Assembly (NCBI GenBank): GCA_947487385.1
Contig: CANKWU010000010.1
Location: 1 to 64,000, forward strand
DNA length: 64,000 nucleotides
Reading direction: 5' to 3'
Origin: Spartobacteria bacterium
Lineage (GTDB): Bacteria > Verrucomicrobiota > Verrucomicrobiia > Chthoniobacterales > UBA6821
The first letter of the stretch is position 1; the number at the start of each line of letters is the position of its first letter. Position numbers and translations under genes: made by a program. Below, in pieces: positions 54,993-64,000 of the stretch. Under the pieces are notes generated by a model. The model had not been told where the DNA came from. It made no database searches and saw only the letters and a list, made by a program, of their open reading frames with translations.

Positions 54993-56387
54993 TCAGAAGG
55001 CCGTAAGGTATTGATCCGTTTCCCATTGGGAAACTGTCTTGTGGTACTCATTCCACTCCTGCCATTTCAATTTTAGGAGTTCTCCCTTGATCGGGCCAAG
55101 GGAATCCAGAATCACGCGGTCTTGCTCCAATTCAGTCAGCGCCTCGCGGAGCAACTGAGGTAATGTGTTGAGACCCTTGCGGTAGATTTCTTCGCGGGTG
55201 ATGCTATAGAGGTTGCCGAGATTAGGATCAGGACAAGACATTTCCTTATCAATGCCATCGAGACCCGCTGCAAGATAAGCGGCAAAGACGAGATAAGGAT
55301 TGCAGGCGGCGGAGACGGAGCGATCTTCGACATGCCCGGGGCCGCAGATTCGCAGCATTTGCGTGCGGTTGTTATCCCCCATGCTGATGAAGGCTGGAGT
55401 CCAAGTGAATCCTGATCGTGGACTTGTAAGGCTAGGCCCGACAAGAAGTCGCTTGTAGCAATTTACTGTCGGCGAAGTAATCGCGCACAGGGCTGGTGCA
55501 TGGGCAAGGACACCTGCAAGGAAATGATAGGCCAATTTCGATAGTCCAAAGCCCCTTGGATCGGCCTCATCCGTAAAAAGATTCTCACCCGTCTTGAGAT
55601 CGGCAAGATGGTAATGAAGATGGGCACCACTCCCCGTCCTGCCGCTGAACGGTTTTGCCATGTGCGTGGCAATCGCCCCATATTTTGGAGCGATCTGGGA
55701 AGTCATCATTTTGAAAAAAGTATATCTGTCTGCCGTAACCCCCGCCTCGGTATAATGAAAGTTGACCTCATACTGGCCGTTTGCATCCTCATGGTCAGCC
55801 TGATAGACCCCCCATCCCAGAGCATTGCACGCCTGGGTTATTTCCTTGAGATATTCAGCAGCTTGGGACATCGCCTTGAAGTCGTAGCAAGGCTTGGAGA
55901 GTTTATCGATGCCGGCCGGATCCCAAGGCTCGATACCGCCGCTGGGCGTGCGCACAACCAGAAAGTGCTCAGGCTCGATACCAATATTGAACACGAACCC
56001 TTTCGCTGCTGCCTTTGCTAGCATCTGCTTGAGATTTTGCCTTGGGCAGTAGGGATGGATCTGTCCATCGACGAAGAGATCCGCAGCAAAACGAGCAATC
56101 CCAGGGGCCCACGGCAACGGGGTGTAGCTGTCGAGATCAATCCTCGCAAGCATGTCATGGGAATGAGGCCCCTGTCCCATGCCCCAGACCGCGGCTCCGG
56201 CAAATCCCGCACCCTCGTCAACAAGGGTATCCAGCGTTTCAACGGGACACATTTTCACTTTCGCCGCACCATGGATATCGACGAATTGTGCCAGGATAAA
56301 CTGGATTCCATCGGCTGCGAGTTGTTCCCTGATCTGTTCCTTAGTTTTAAACATAATGATTCTTTTGTGATCGTTAACGACCTTCAC
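54993..56387 (-). CDS. Type III glutamine synthetase / GlnT-family ligase (gamma-glutamylamide synthetase candidate)
   Basis: GIEPEHFLVV, DHEDANGQYEVNFHY, KPFSGRTGSGAHLHYHL, NNRTQMLRICGPGHVEDR. Confidence 0.9.
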   Translation of the reverse strand: MKVVNDHKRIIMFKTKEQIREQLAADGIQFILAQFVDIHGAAKVKMCPVETLDTLVDEGAGFAGAAVWGMGQGPHSHDMLARIDLDSYTPLPWAPGIARFAADLFVDGQIHPYCPRQNLKQMLAKAAAKGFVFNIGIEPEHFLVVRTPSGGIEPWDPAGIDKLSKPCYDFKAMSQAAEYLKEITQACNALGWGVYQADHEDANGQYEVNFHYTEAGVTADRYTFFKMMTSQIAPKYGAIATHMAKPFSGRTGSGAHLHYHLADLKTGENLFTDEADPRGFGLSKLAYHFLAGVLAHAPALCAITSPTVNCYKRLLVGPSLTSPRSGFTWTPAFISMGDNNRTQMLRICGPGHVEDRSVSAACNPYLVFAAYLAAGLDGIDKEMSCPDPNLGNLYSITREEIYRKGLNTLPQLLREALTELEQDRVILDSLGPIKGELLKLKWQEWNEYHKTVSQWETDQYLTAF

Positions 56388-56416
56388 ACTGGAAAAGGCA
56401 GTCTGTCAATTTCATT

Positions 56417-56434
56417 ATGCAACAGGAGTTGCAT
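56417..56434. promoter_or_regulatory. Perfect inverted repeat in divergent promoter region (candidate operator)
   Basis: ATGCAAC-AGGA-GTTGCAT between the ligase start and the MgsA-like start. Confidence 0.5.
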
Positions 56435-56467
56435 TAAAAGAAACTTTTACTCATAGTGGAATGCATC

Positions 56468-57403
56468 ATGTGTGGAATTGCATCTTTCTTCGCCAAAACT
56501 CCTGCCATGGAGAATCAACTCGGAAGTCTTTTTGTGCCGATGCTCACCTGCCTCAGTGATCGCGGTCCGGACAGTGCGGGTTTTGCGGTCTATCGAGATC
56601 AGGCGCTGGAGGGAACTGTCAAGATCGTGGCCCAACATCCCGAGGTTGGATTCGAATGGGAAGGTTTCTTTAAACCCTTCGGAGCGGTTTCACTCAACGT
56701 CATTGCAAGTCATTGCGTTGCTGTTGTTCCGGGACAGCCGGAAATCGTTCGTGCGAAACTTGAACTTGCAGGCGTTACCGTGATGTGTGTCGGTTCATCC
56801 ATGGAAATTTTCAAAGAAAAGGGATTCCCATGTGACGTGATGAAGATGTTCCAGCTCGAGCGAGCCGTTGGCAGCCATGCCATCGGCCATACGCGCATGG
56901 CCACCGAAAGCGCCGTGTCAACTGCCGGGTCACATCCCTTCTCGACAGGTAGTGACTTATGTCTGGCACACAACGGATCCTTGAGTAATCACAATAGCCT
57001 GCGACGTAACCTACGGAGAGAGGGGATCACCTTCCGCACGGAAAACGACTCCGAGGTGGCGGCTGGATACCTTTCCTGGCGGTTACAATCGGGCGATTCA
57101 CTGGAGGCGGCGCTGGAGGCGGCACTCCGCGATCTTGACGGATTCTTCACCTTTGCGATTGGCACCAAGGATGGATTCGCCGTGCTTCGTGATCCGATAG
57201 CCTGCAAGCCCGCTGTCTTGGCGGAGACTGATGAGTATGTTGCCATGGCTTCGGAATATCGCTCCCTAGCCCATCTCCCTGGAATCGAGGAGGCTCGTAT
57301 CTGGGAACCGGAACCAGCACGCATCTACACCTGGGAAAAATCGAAAGGAACTCCATCCGCCTCCAGCACTGCCACGTCCATCTCCATCTCCCTCGCAGCA
57401 TGA
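56468..57403 (+). CDS. Class II glutamine amidotransferase, N-methylglutamate synthase subunit A/GlxB-like
   Basis: N-terminal MCGIASFFAKT; GHTRMATESAVSTAGSHPF; LAHNGSLSNH. Confidence 0.85.
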   Translation: MCGIASFFAKTPAMENQLGSLFVPMLTCLSDRGPDSAGFAVYRDQALEGTVKIVAQHPEVGFEWEGFFKPFGAVSLNVIASHCVAVVPGQPEIVRAKLELAGVTVMCVGSSMEIFKEKGFPCDVMKMFQLERAVGSHAIGHTRMATESAVSTAGSHPFSTGSDLCLAHNGSLSNHNSLRRNLRREGITFRTENDSEVAAGYLSWRLQSGDSLEAALEAALRDLDGFFTFAIGTKDGFAVLRDPIACKPAVLAETDEYVAMASEYRSLAHLPGIEEARIWEPEPARIYTWEKSKGTPSASSTATSISISLAA

Positions 57404-58074
57404 GCACTTTTGATCTCTCTAAAATCTCCGTCCGCGAGTTAAATCAGCATTTGCATCAGCTCTCGGAAGTAAACGATATCGACATTCTTGAACCCCGAGG
57501 CGCACATGCCGTGGCCTGTGGATTGACAGCTCCGCTCAATGTGAGCATTCGCGGGCCTGTCGGTTATTATTGTGCAGGCATGAATGAAAGGGCGACCGTC
57601 ACCGTCCATGGGAATGCAGGTACTGGAGTAGCGGAGAACATGATGTCGGGGGAAGTCCGTGTGCTGGGAAATGCGAGCCAGTCGGCTGGTGCCACAGCTC
57701 ACGGGGGACTCTTGGTCATCCAGGGCGATGCCTCGGCGAGATGTGGCATTTCACTCAAAGGAGCAAGTATTGTTGTCGGCGGATCGGTCGGACATATGAG
57801 CGCCTTCATGGCACAGGCGGGAACCTTGGTCATCTGCGGTGATGCGGGTGACGCCCTGGGCGACTCGATTTATGAGGCCAGGATTTACCTTCGAGGCCAA
57901 GTAGCCAGCCTAGGAGCTGATTGCATTGAGAAAGAGATGAGACCCGAACATCTGGCTGAGTTGACACAATTGCTCACCACGGCAGGAATACACGCCGACC
58001 CCACGATCTTCCGCCGCTATGGATCGGGACGCAGCCTCTATCACTTTCACTCCGATCAGGCATCGGCTTACTAA
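57400..58074 (+). CDS. GXGXG (glutamate synthase domain 3-like) protein, MgsB/GlxC-like
   Basis: VTVHGNAGTGVAENMMSGEVRVLGNASQSAGATAHGGLLVIQGDASARCGISLKGASIVVGGSVGHM. Confidence 0.87.
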   Translation: MSTFDLSKISVRELNQHLHQLSEVNDIDILEPRGAHAVACGLTAPLNVSIRGPVGYYCAGMNERATVTVHGNAGTGVAENMMSGEVRVLGNASQSAGATAHGGLLVIQGDASARCGISLKGASIVVGGSVGHMSAFMAQAGTLVICGDAGDALGDSIYEARIYLRGQVASLGADCIEKEMRPEHLAELTQLLTTAGIHADPTIFRRYGSGRSLYHFHSDQASAY

Positions 58075-58103
58075 CCAAAATATCCCAACCCTGATTCTCT
58101 CTT

Positions 58104-59441
58104 ATGGAAAATAGATCCCAACCTCTTTCTTCGGGACTTCGTGAGTCCGCCACATTCAACCGTCATGTCATTCACGAAATTCAACGGGCTGCGCAAACTG
58201 GTATTTATGATATTCGGGGTTGGGGAGCCAAGCGCAGTCTGCCCCATTTTGACGATCTGGTTTTTCTTGGTGCCAGTATGTCACGCTACCCATTGGAGGG
58301 TTATCGTGAAAAATGTGAAACAGGTGTGATCCTCGGAAATCGTTTTGCGAGCAAGCCGCTGCATCTTGATATTCCGGTCACTATTGCGGGAATGAGTTTT
58401 GGGTCCCTCTCAGGATCCGCAAAGGAAGCTCTGGGCAGAGGCGCCTCTGAAGTCGGGACTTCTACGACCACTGGTGATGGAGGCATGACCGATGAGGAAA
58501 GAGCGCACTCCAAAATGCTGGTCTATCAATATCTTCCATCCCGCTATGGGATGAATCCTCACGATCTGCGTCGCGCCGATGCCATCGAGATCGTTCTGGG
58601 GCAAGGAGCTAAGCCTGGTGGTGGAGGAATGCTCCTCGGACAAAAAATCAGCGACCGTGTCGCAGGCATGCGCACGCTCCCGGCAGGAATCGACCAACGG
58701 AGCGCCTGCCGCCACCCCGACTGGACCGGGCCAGACGATCTGGAAATAAAAATTCAGGAGTTGCGTGAGATTACTGACTGGGAAAAACCGATTTATATCA
58801 AAGTGGGAGCCTCGCGCACTTTTTATGATGTCACCTTAGCGGTGAAATCTGGGGCTGATGTTGTCGTTCTGGATGGCATGCAAGGGGGGACGGGAGCTAC
58901 GCAGGATGTCTTCATCGAGCATGTCGGTATCCCGACACTTCCGGCATTAAGACAGGCTGTCGAGGCCCTCTCGGAGCTTGGAATGCATCGCAAGGTACAG
59001 CTCATTGTCAGCGGTGGAATACGCAACGGGGCCGATGTGGCCAAGGCACTGGCAATGGGAGCAGATGCGGTCTCCATCGGCACCGCCGCCCTCATTGCCC
59101 TGGGGTGCAACTCTCCTCAATACGATGCCGAGTATCAAAAACTCGGGAGCGCGGCTGGATTTTACGATGATTATCAGGATGGTAAAGATCCCGCCGGGAT
59201 CACGACTCAGGATCCGGAGCTTGCAGCTCGCCTAGATCCCGTCGAAGGAGGTCACCGGTTGGCAAATTACCTGCGTGTCCTCACCATGGAGGCCCAGACG
59301 ATCGCTAGAGCTTGTGGGAAATCCCATGTCCATAATCTGGAGCCTGAGGATCTAGCGGCACTGACCATCGAGTCCGCCGCGATGGCAGGGGTCCCGATTG
59401 CTGGCACTGACTGGATTCCGGGAAAGCGGGGCGGCTTTTAA
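58104..59441 (+). CDS. FMN-binding glutamate synthase-like domain protein, MgsC/GlxD-like
   Basis: ITIAGMSFGSLSGSAKEALGRGASEVGTSTTTGDGGM...GQGAKPGGGGMLLGQKIS...VVVLDGMQGGTGATQDVF. Confidence 0.9.
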   Translation: MENRSQPLSSGLRESATFNRHVIHEIQRAAQTGIYDIRGWGAKRSLPHFDDLVFLGASMSRYPLEGYREKCETGVILGNRFASKPLHLDIPVTIAGMSFGSLSGSAKEALGRGASEVGTSTTTGDGGMTDEERAHSKMLVYQYLPSRYGMNPHDLRRADAIEIVLGQGAKPGGGGMLLGQKISDRVAGMRTLPAGIDQRSACRHPDWTGPDDLEIKIQELREITDWEKPIYIKVGASRTFYDVTLAVKSGADVVVLDGMQGGTGATQDVFIEHVGIPTLPALRQAVEALSELGMHRKVQLIVSGGIRNGADVAKALAMGADAVSIGTAALIALGCNSPQYDAEYQKLGSAAGFYDDYQDGKDPAGITTQDPELAARLDPVEGGHRLANYLRVLTMEAQTIARACGKSHVHNLEPEDLAALTIESAAMAGVPIAGTDWIPGKRGGF

Positions 59442-59449
59442 GAAATCGC

Positions 59450-60088
59450 TTATTTCCCGTTGCTGATCACACTCAGGAATCTGACGGGTGGCGAAAAAAT
59501 CGCCGCCGGCCCGTGAGGGATTGATCCCTCAAAGAAAAGGCTGTCCCCCGGAGTGAGATGATAGACATCAGCCCCGTGCCGGTAATCCATCTTGCCCTCA
59601 AGCATGAAAAGCAACTCATGGCCAGGGTGGCGAAACGTATTCTGATGAGTATCGATTTTCTTTTCCTGAATGGTCATCAAGTAGGATTCAAAATCCTTCC
59701 CGAAGGGGACATCGAAGGAGAGGGACTCATAGGTGTGTCCCAGTTTGGATCCTCGTCCCACAATGACCCTTCGGTCTGCTTTTTTAACAAGGACCGCATG
59801 AGATTTCGGTTCTTCTTTTGAAAAAAGGACACCGGGCACCACTCCCAAAGCAGAAGCAATTCTCGTAAGAGTGGAGACGGGAGAAGAGGCCTTGCCATTT
59901 TCAATTCTGGAAAGCTGGCCCTTGGTGAGTCCTGTCTGTTGGGAAAGTTGCTCTAAAGTCACGGAGCGCTCCTCTCGGAGTGAGCGGATCCGCAACCCAA
60001 TTTGGATTTCCCAACAGATGGGAACATTCCCCTTGGAGGTTGATTTTTTCGTACCAGCTTTTGACGCTGACATCGTGATCTTTTTCAT
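59450..60088 (-). CDS. XRE-type HTH + cupin regulator (PuuR-like architecture)
   Basis: IRSLREERSVTLEQLSQQTGLTKGQLSRIENGKASSPVSTLTRIASALGV plus cupin FRHPGHELLFMLEGKMDYRHGADVYHLTPGDSLFFEGSIPHGP. Confidence 0.9.
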   Translation of the reverse strand: MKKITMSASKAGTKKSTSKGNVPICWEIQIGLRIRSLREERSVTLEQLSQQTGLTKGQLSRIENGKASSPVSTLTRIASALGVVPGVLFSKEEPKSHAVLVKKADRRVIVGRGSKLGHTYESLSFDVPFGKDFESYLMTIQEKKIDTHQNTFRHPGHELLFMLEGKMDYRHGADVYHLTPGDSLFFEGSIPHGPAAIFSPPVRFLSVISNGK

Positions 60089-60219
60089 TTCTTGAGATTG
60101 CCAAGAGACAGCATTTTTGCACAGAAGTGATGTGAATCTAATAAAGCTTACCCAAGCTGATGCAATGATGGTAAGGCTCTCTTTTAATCAAATCTTATGT
60201 CACTCACGTTCGACGTATC

Positions 60220-60684
60220 ATGCAATTTCCGTCAGATTGTATCTTTGTGAGGTTGGCTGTTGCAGCAGATATCCCTCAACTCTGTGGGTTGCTAACCATC
60301 TTGTTCGTCCAAGAGGCTGATTACACGCCCGATGTAGATCGTCAGGCGCTTGGTCTTCGTCTCATCATCGAACAGCCAAGTGTCGGACACATTTATTGTG
60401 CAACTGATGGTGACACCATGATTGGAATGGTCAGCATCCTCTTCACGGTCAGTACGGCCGAGGAGGGACGGGCGGCATGGCTTGAAGAAATGGTTGTGCA
60501 TCCGGGTCACCGGGTACAGGGCATCGGCGAGCGATTACTGGAGACTGCGATCAACGAAGCACGGACAGCAGGTTGTCGTAGAATCACCTTGCTTACAGAC
60601 GCCACGAACACTTTAGCCATGCGTTTCTAAAGCAGCGCTGGCTTTTCTCTTTTGCAGATGATTCCACTGCGTCTGAATTTATAA
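60220..60684 (+). pseudogene. GNAT acetyltransferase with premature in-frame stop
   Basis: WLEEMVVHPGHRVQGIGERLLETAINEARTAGCRRITLLTDATNTLAMRF*SSAGFSLLQMIPLRLNL*; TAA at 60628. Confidence 0.75.
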
Positions 60685-60841
60685 TCTTTCTATGTGTGCG
60701 GGACAGTCACTCTCTCTCAATGAGCAGATGATGCGAAAACATCCGAACTCCCTTTAAAAGAGAGTCACTCCGGATCCCATCGCCTTATCTCTTGCTGATA
60801 GAATGTTGCAGTAGCCGTGGTGAGCCAGGAAAATCCCAAGC

Positions 60842-63457
60842 CTACTCGACCACTTCGTCTTCTTTCTGTGACACCACAGGCGCAATCCCCTGCAACTTCT
60901 CCCCCTCGGGTAGATTGATCAGACGCACGCCCATGGCATTCCTGCCGGTTTCGCGGATCTTATCGACAGGGGTGCGGACCATCTGACCACCAGAGGTGAT
61001 CAGCATGATCTCGTCTGAATCGGTAACAGAGAGTGCTCCGACCACACAACCCACCTTGTCCCCAGTCTTCATGGTGATGATGCCTTTGCCGCCGCGCGAT
61101 TGCTTGCGGTATTCCTCAAAGGAGGTGCGTTTTCCGATGCCGTTCTCGCCTGCTACAAGCAGCATGCAGTCATTACGGACAAGGCTGACGGAGACGACTT
61201 CGTCGCCTTTATTAGGTCGAATGCCCCAGACTCCAACGGTCTTGCGCCCTTGGTCACGGAGCTCTTCCTCGCTGAACCGGATACTCATGCCCTCCTTGGT
61301 GACTAGGACAACCTCGTCGTGGCCGTCCGTGAGAGACGCGGAGATAAGGACATCCCCTTCCTCAATCTCAATGGCGATAATACCTCCCTTGCGAATATTG
61401 GAGAAGTCACCAAGGTTCGACTTCTTCACGATGCCGCTGCGGGTAGCGAAGAAGATATGCTTCTCGGGATTCCAGGTAGTCTCGACACCTCCTGCACCGC
61501 CGCTGGTGGTCGACTCGATGCGGAGTGTGGCGGCAACCTGTTCACCAGACTGGAAGTTCAGGATATTCGCGATGGAGCGGCCCTTGGCCGTACGGCTCAT
61601 TTCGGGAATCTCGTGCACTCTCTCGACATAGCAGCGGCCAGTCTTGGTGAAGAAGACAAGGTAGTCATGCGTACTGGCCGTGAAGAGATGCTCAACGAAA
61701 TCGCCTTCCTCAGCATCGGTCTGAGCTTCCCGGGTGGTCATACCGATGACCCCCTTGCCACCGCGCTTCTGCGAGCGGTAGGCACTGACGGCTGTGCGTT
61801 TGATAAATCCCTTATGGGTGACAGTGATGATACAGCCTTCATTGGCTATAAGGTCCTCGATGGAGATCTCTCCCTCCTCGGGGACAAGCTCGGTGAGGCG
61901 GGGGCCGGCGTGCTTATCACGGATCGCCTTCAGCTCGGTCTTGATGATCGTAAAGACGCGTTCCTCGCGGGCCAAGATGTCGACCAGGTCGGCGATCGTG
62001 GAAAGAAGCTGCTGATACTCGGCGTTGAGTTTGTCTCGCTCGAGGCCAGTGAGCTGGTAGAGGCGGAGTTCGAGGATGGCATCGGCCTGAGGCTCGCTGA
62101 AGCAGTACTGTCCTTTGTCATTCAGTCTGGATTCCTGACGGAGAAGGATGCCGAATTTCTCGATCTCCTTCTTCGAGAACTCGATTGCTAGTAGGCGAGT
62201 ACGGGCCTCGTCACGGTTCTGGGAATCGCGGATGATCTTGATGAAGTTGTCGAGGTTCGCAAGAGCGATTAGGTAACCCTCGAGCTTCTCAGCGCGAGTT
62301 TCGGCCTCACGAAGGAGGAATCGGGTGCGACGCAGGATAACCTCGCGACGGTGCTCGATGAAGCAGGCGATGGCCTCCTTGAGCGAAAGAAGCTTGGGAC
62401 GACCTCGGTCAATGGCGAGCATCGAGATCGAGAAGGAGGACTCGAGCGCGGTGTGCTTGTAGAGATTGTTGATGACGACCTTCGGAATGGCGTCCCGCTT
62501 GAGCTCGACGACAACTCGCGTGTTCTCGTCGGACTCGTCGCGGATGGCGCTGATGTCGGTGATGATTTTCTCATTCACAAGACCGGCGATGCGCTCGACA
62601 AGGGTGGCACGGTTGACGTTGTAGGGAATCTCGGTGATCACGATCTGCTCACGACCGTTCTTGATCTCCTCCACACCGGCCCGACCGCGGACCTTCACGG
62701 AGCCGCGCCCTGTCTCAAAGTACTGCCTGATACCACCGACTCCGCAGAGCTGGCATCCCGTCGGGAAGTCGGGACCTTTGATATGCTTCATCAATTCGTC
62801 GAGCGTGATATCGGGGTTGTCGACCTGTGCGCAGACGGCGTCGATGGTCTCACCCAGGTTATGCGGAGGGATATTGGTGGCCATGCCGACCGCGATGCCG
62901 GTGCCGCCATTGACCAGAAGGTTCGGGATCGAGGCAGGGAAGACAGTTGGTTCCTCGCGCGTGTCGTCGTAGTTCGGAACGAAATCGACCGTGTCATGAT
63001 CCATATCCTCCATGAGGACGGCACCGAGTGGGCGAAGGCGTGCCTCGGTATAACGCATGGAGGCCGGAGGATCACCTTCGACGGAACCAAAGTTGCCCTG
63101 GCCTTCGATTAGCGTCTCGCGCATCGCCCAAGTCTGGGCCATGTGGACAAGTGTCGGATAAATCGCCTGGTCACCGTGGGGGTGATAGTTACCCATGGTC
63201 TCTCCGACAATCTTGGCGCACTTGAGATGCTTACGGGTCGGCATGACCCCGAGTTCACTCATGGCAAACAGGATGCGGCGCTGGGAGGGCTTCAGGCCAT
63301 CGCGAGCATCCGGAAGCGCCCGGGAAATGATGACCGACATGGAGTAGTCGAGGAAGGATCGGGAAATCTCTTCAGCAACATCGATCGGTTCAACTTTTTC
63401 GTTCTGGTTATACAAGGTATTGGGCCTAAGAGGTGATTTGGAATTGAGTTCGCACAA
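60842..63457 (-). CDS. gyrA: DNA gyrase subunit A
   Basis: ALPDARDGLKPSQRRILFAMSELGV...KCAKIVGETMGNYHPHGDQAIYPTLVHMAQ...MRYTEARL; gyrA box-like QKRGGKG. Confidence 0.97.
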   Translation of the reverse strand: MCELNSKSPLRPNTLYNQNEKVEPIDVAEEISRSFLDYSMSVIISRALPDARDGLKPSQRRILFAMSELGVMPTRKHLKCAKIVGETMGNYHPHGDQAIYPTLVHMAQTWAMRETLIEGQGNFGSVEGDPPASMRYTEARLRPLGAVLMEDMDHDTVDFVPNYDDTREEPTVFPASIPNLLVNGGTGIAVGMATNIPPHNLGETIDAVCAQVDNPDITLDELMKHIKGPDFPTGCQLCGVGGIRQYFETGRGSVKVRGRAGVEEIKNGREQIVITEIPYNVNRATLVERIAGLVNEKIITDISAIRDESDENTRVVVELKRDAIPKVVINNLYKHTALESSFSISMLAIDRGRPKLLSLKEAIACFIEHRREVILRRTRFLLREAETRAEKLEGYLIALANLDNFIKIIRDSQNRDEARTRLLAIEFSKKEIEKFGILLRQESRLNDKGQYCFSEPQADAILELRLYQLTGLERDKLNAEYQQLLSTIADLVDILAREERVFTIIKTELKAIRDKHAGPRLTELVPEEGEISIEDLIANEGCIITVTHKGFIKRTAVSAYRSQKRGGKGVIGMTTREAQTDAEEGDFVEHLFTASTHDYLVFFTKTGRCYVERVHEIPEMSRTAKGRSIANILNFQSGEQVAATLRIESTTSGGAGGVETTWNPEKHIFFATRSGIVKKSNLGDFSNIRKGGIIAIEIEEGDVLISASLTDGHDEVVLVTKEGMSIRFSEEELRDQGRKTVGVWGIRPNKGDEVVSVSLVRNDCMLLVAGENGIGKRTSFEEYRKQSRGGKGIITMKTGDKVGCVVGALSVTDSDEIMLITSGGQMVRTPVDKIRETGRNAMGVRLINLPEGEKLQGIAPVVSQKEDEVVE

Positions 63458-63564
63458 TATAGCGGGGCGAAGCAGTGGGGGGAAAGTACGAAAGTGGAAA
63501 AGTCAAAGGTTCCAACTCATAAAACAATGGGCGAATCGGGGAAACCTTCCCGATTTTTCACCTT

Positions 63565-64000
63565 TTACTTTTGCACCAACTTTTCGAGCTCCTTAACCCT
63601 GTCATACAGCTTGCGGAGCTGGGAAATGTAGAAATTTGTCTGCTTGAACTCCTTCATCGGCTTGGCTGGAGCCCCGATCAGCATCGCCCCGGCGGGTACA
63701 TTCTTGGAAACACCAGCCTTGGCTCCCAGCACAGCCTTGTCACCGATTTCGATATGCCCGGCGAGGCCGACCTGCCCGGCGAGAGTGACATAGGATCCGA
63801 TCCGCGTGCTTCCAGAGATCCCGACTTGCGAGCATATGATGGTGTGAGAACCGATCTGCACATTGTGGGCGATCTGTACCAGATTATCGATTTTGCTACC
63901 CTCGCCGATGATGGTGCGTCCGAATCGGGCGCGGTCGACGGTGGTATTGGCCCCGATCTCGACGTCATCACCGATCTCAACAATGCCGGTCTGGGGAATC
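63565..64000 (-). CDS. lpxD: UDP-3-O-acylglucosamine N-acyltransferase (partial, continues past window)
   Basis: Hexapeptide repeats [66 protein letters not shown]; frame open to window end. Confidence 0.88.
   Translation of the reverse strand, partial: IPQTGIVEIGDDVEIGANTTVDRARFGRTIIGEGSKIDNLVQIAHNVQIGSHTIICSQVGISGSTRIGSYVTLAGQVGLAGHIEIGDKAVLGAKAGVSKNVPAGAMLIGAPAKPMKEFKQTNFYISQLRKLYDRVKELEKLVQK

Noticed and set aside
61319-62191. 290-aa plus-strand ORF (also 62351..63112, 253 aa)
   Set aside because: Antisense to gyrA, whose protein is unambiguous; low-complexity D/E/L-rich mirror translation typical of codon-biased antisense frames.
1-64000. CRISPR arrays, rRNA genes, tRNA genes, prophage or IS transposases
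   Set aside because: None recognised by eye on either strand; no regularly spaced direct repeats, no transposase-like ORF. tRNAscan-SE and ISfinder searches would be decisive.

Overview
64 kb bacterial chromosome window. PEP-CTERM proteins, an H-X9-DG-type pseudopilin, a COX24/bS22-like mini-protein and the repeat style suggest Verrucomicrobiota/PVC, but this is inference only. The left and middle parts (about 1-27 kb) form a nitrogen-acquisition island: an amino-acid ABC transporter; a Rieske/SUMF1/TIM-barrel cluster with a decayed second copy; type III glutamine synthetase; two Cache-LuxR regulators; a creatininase / deacetylase / SDR / NitT-TauT transporter operon; a urea (or guanidine) carboxylase, DUF1989 pair and allophanate hydrolase operon headed by a NikR-like regulator; then a SulP transporter and a beta-carbonic anhydrase. 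The middle (27-39 kb) holds tandem outer-membrane proteins, a metal-responsive ECF-sigma cluster with small Cys-rich proteins and a P1B-type ATPase, and tandem PEP-CTERM proteins with a pseudopilin. The right part holds housekeeping genes (hisG, purD, panD, gyrA, lpxD) and a gamma-glutamyl/N-methylglutamate-type amine cluster (GlnT-like ligase, covalent-FAD-type amine oxidase, M20 peptidase, MgsABC/GlxBCD-like proteins, XRE-cupin regulator). The strongest unusual signal is the NikR-family regulator. It has lost all four canonical nickel ligands, and two 28-bp NikR-style palindromes (GTATTA-N16-TAATAC) sit only in front of its own carboxylase operon and the NitT/TauT transporter operon. This defines a candidate metal-independent nitrogen regulon. 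All calls come from reading the sequence; no database search was run.
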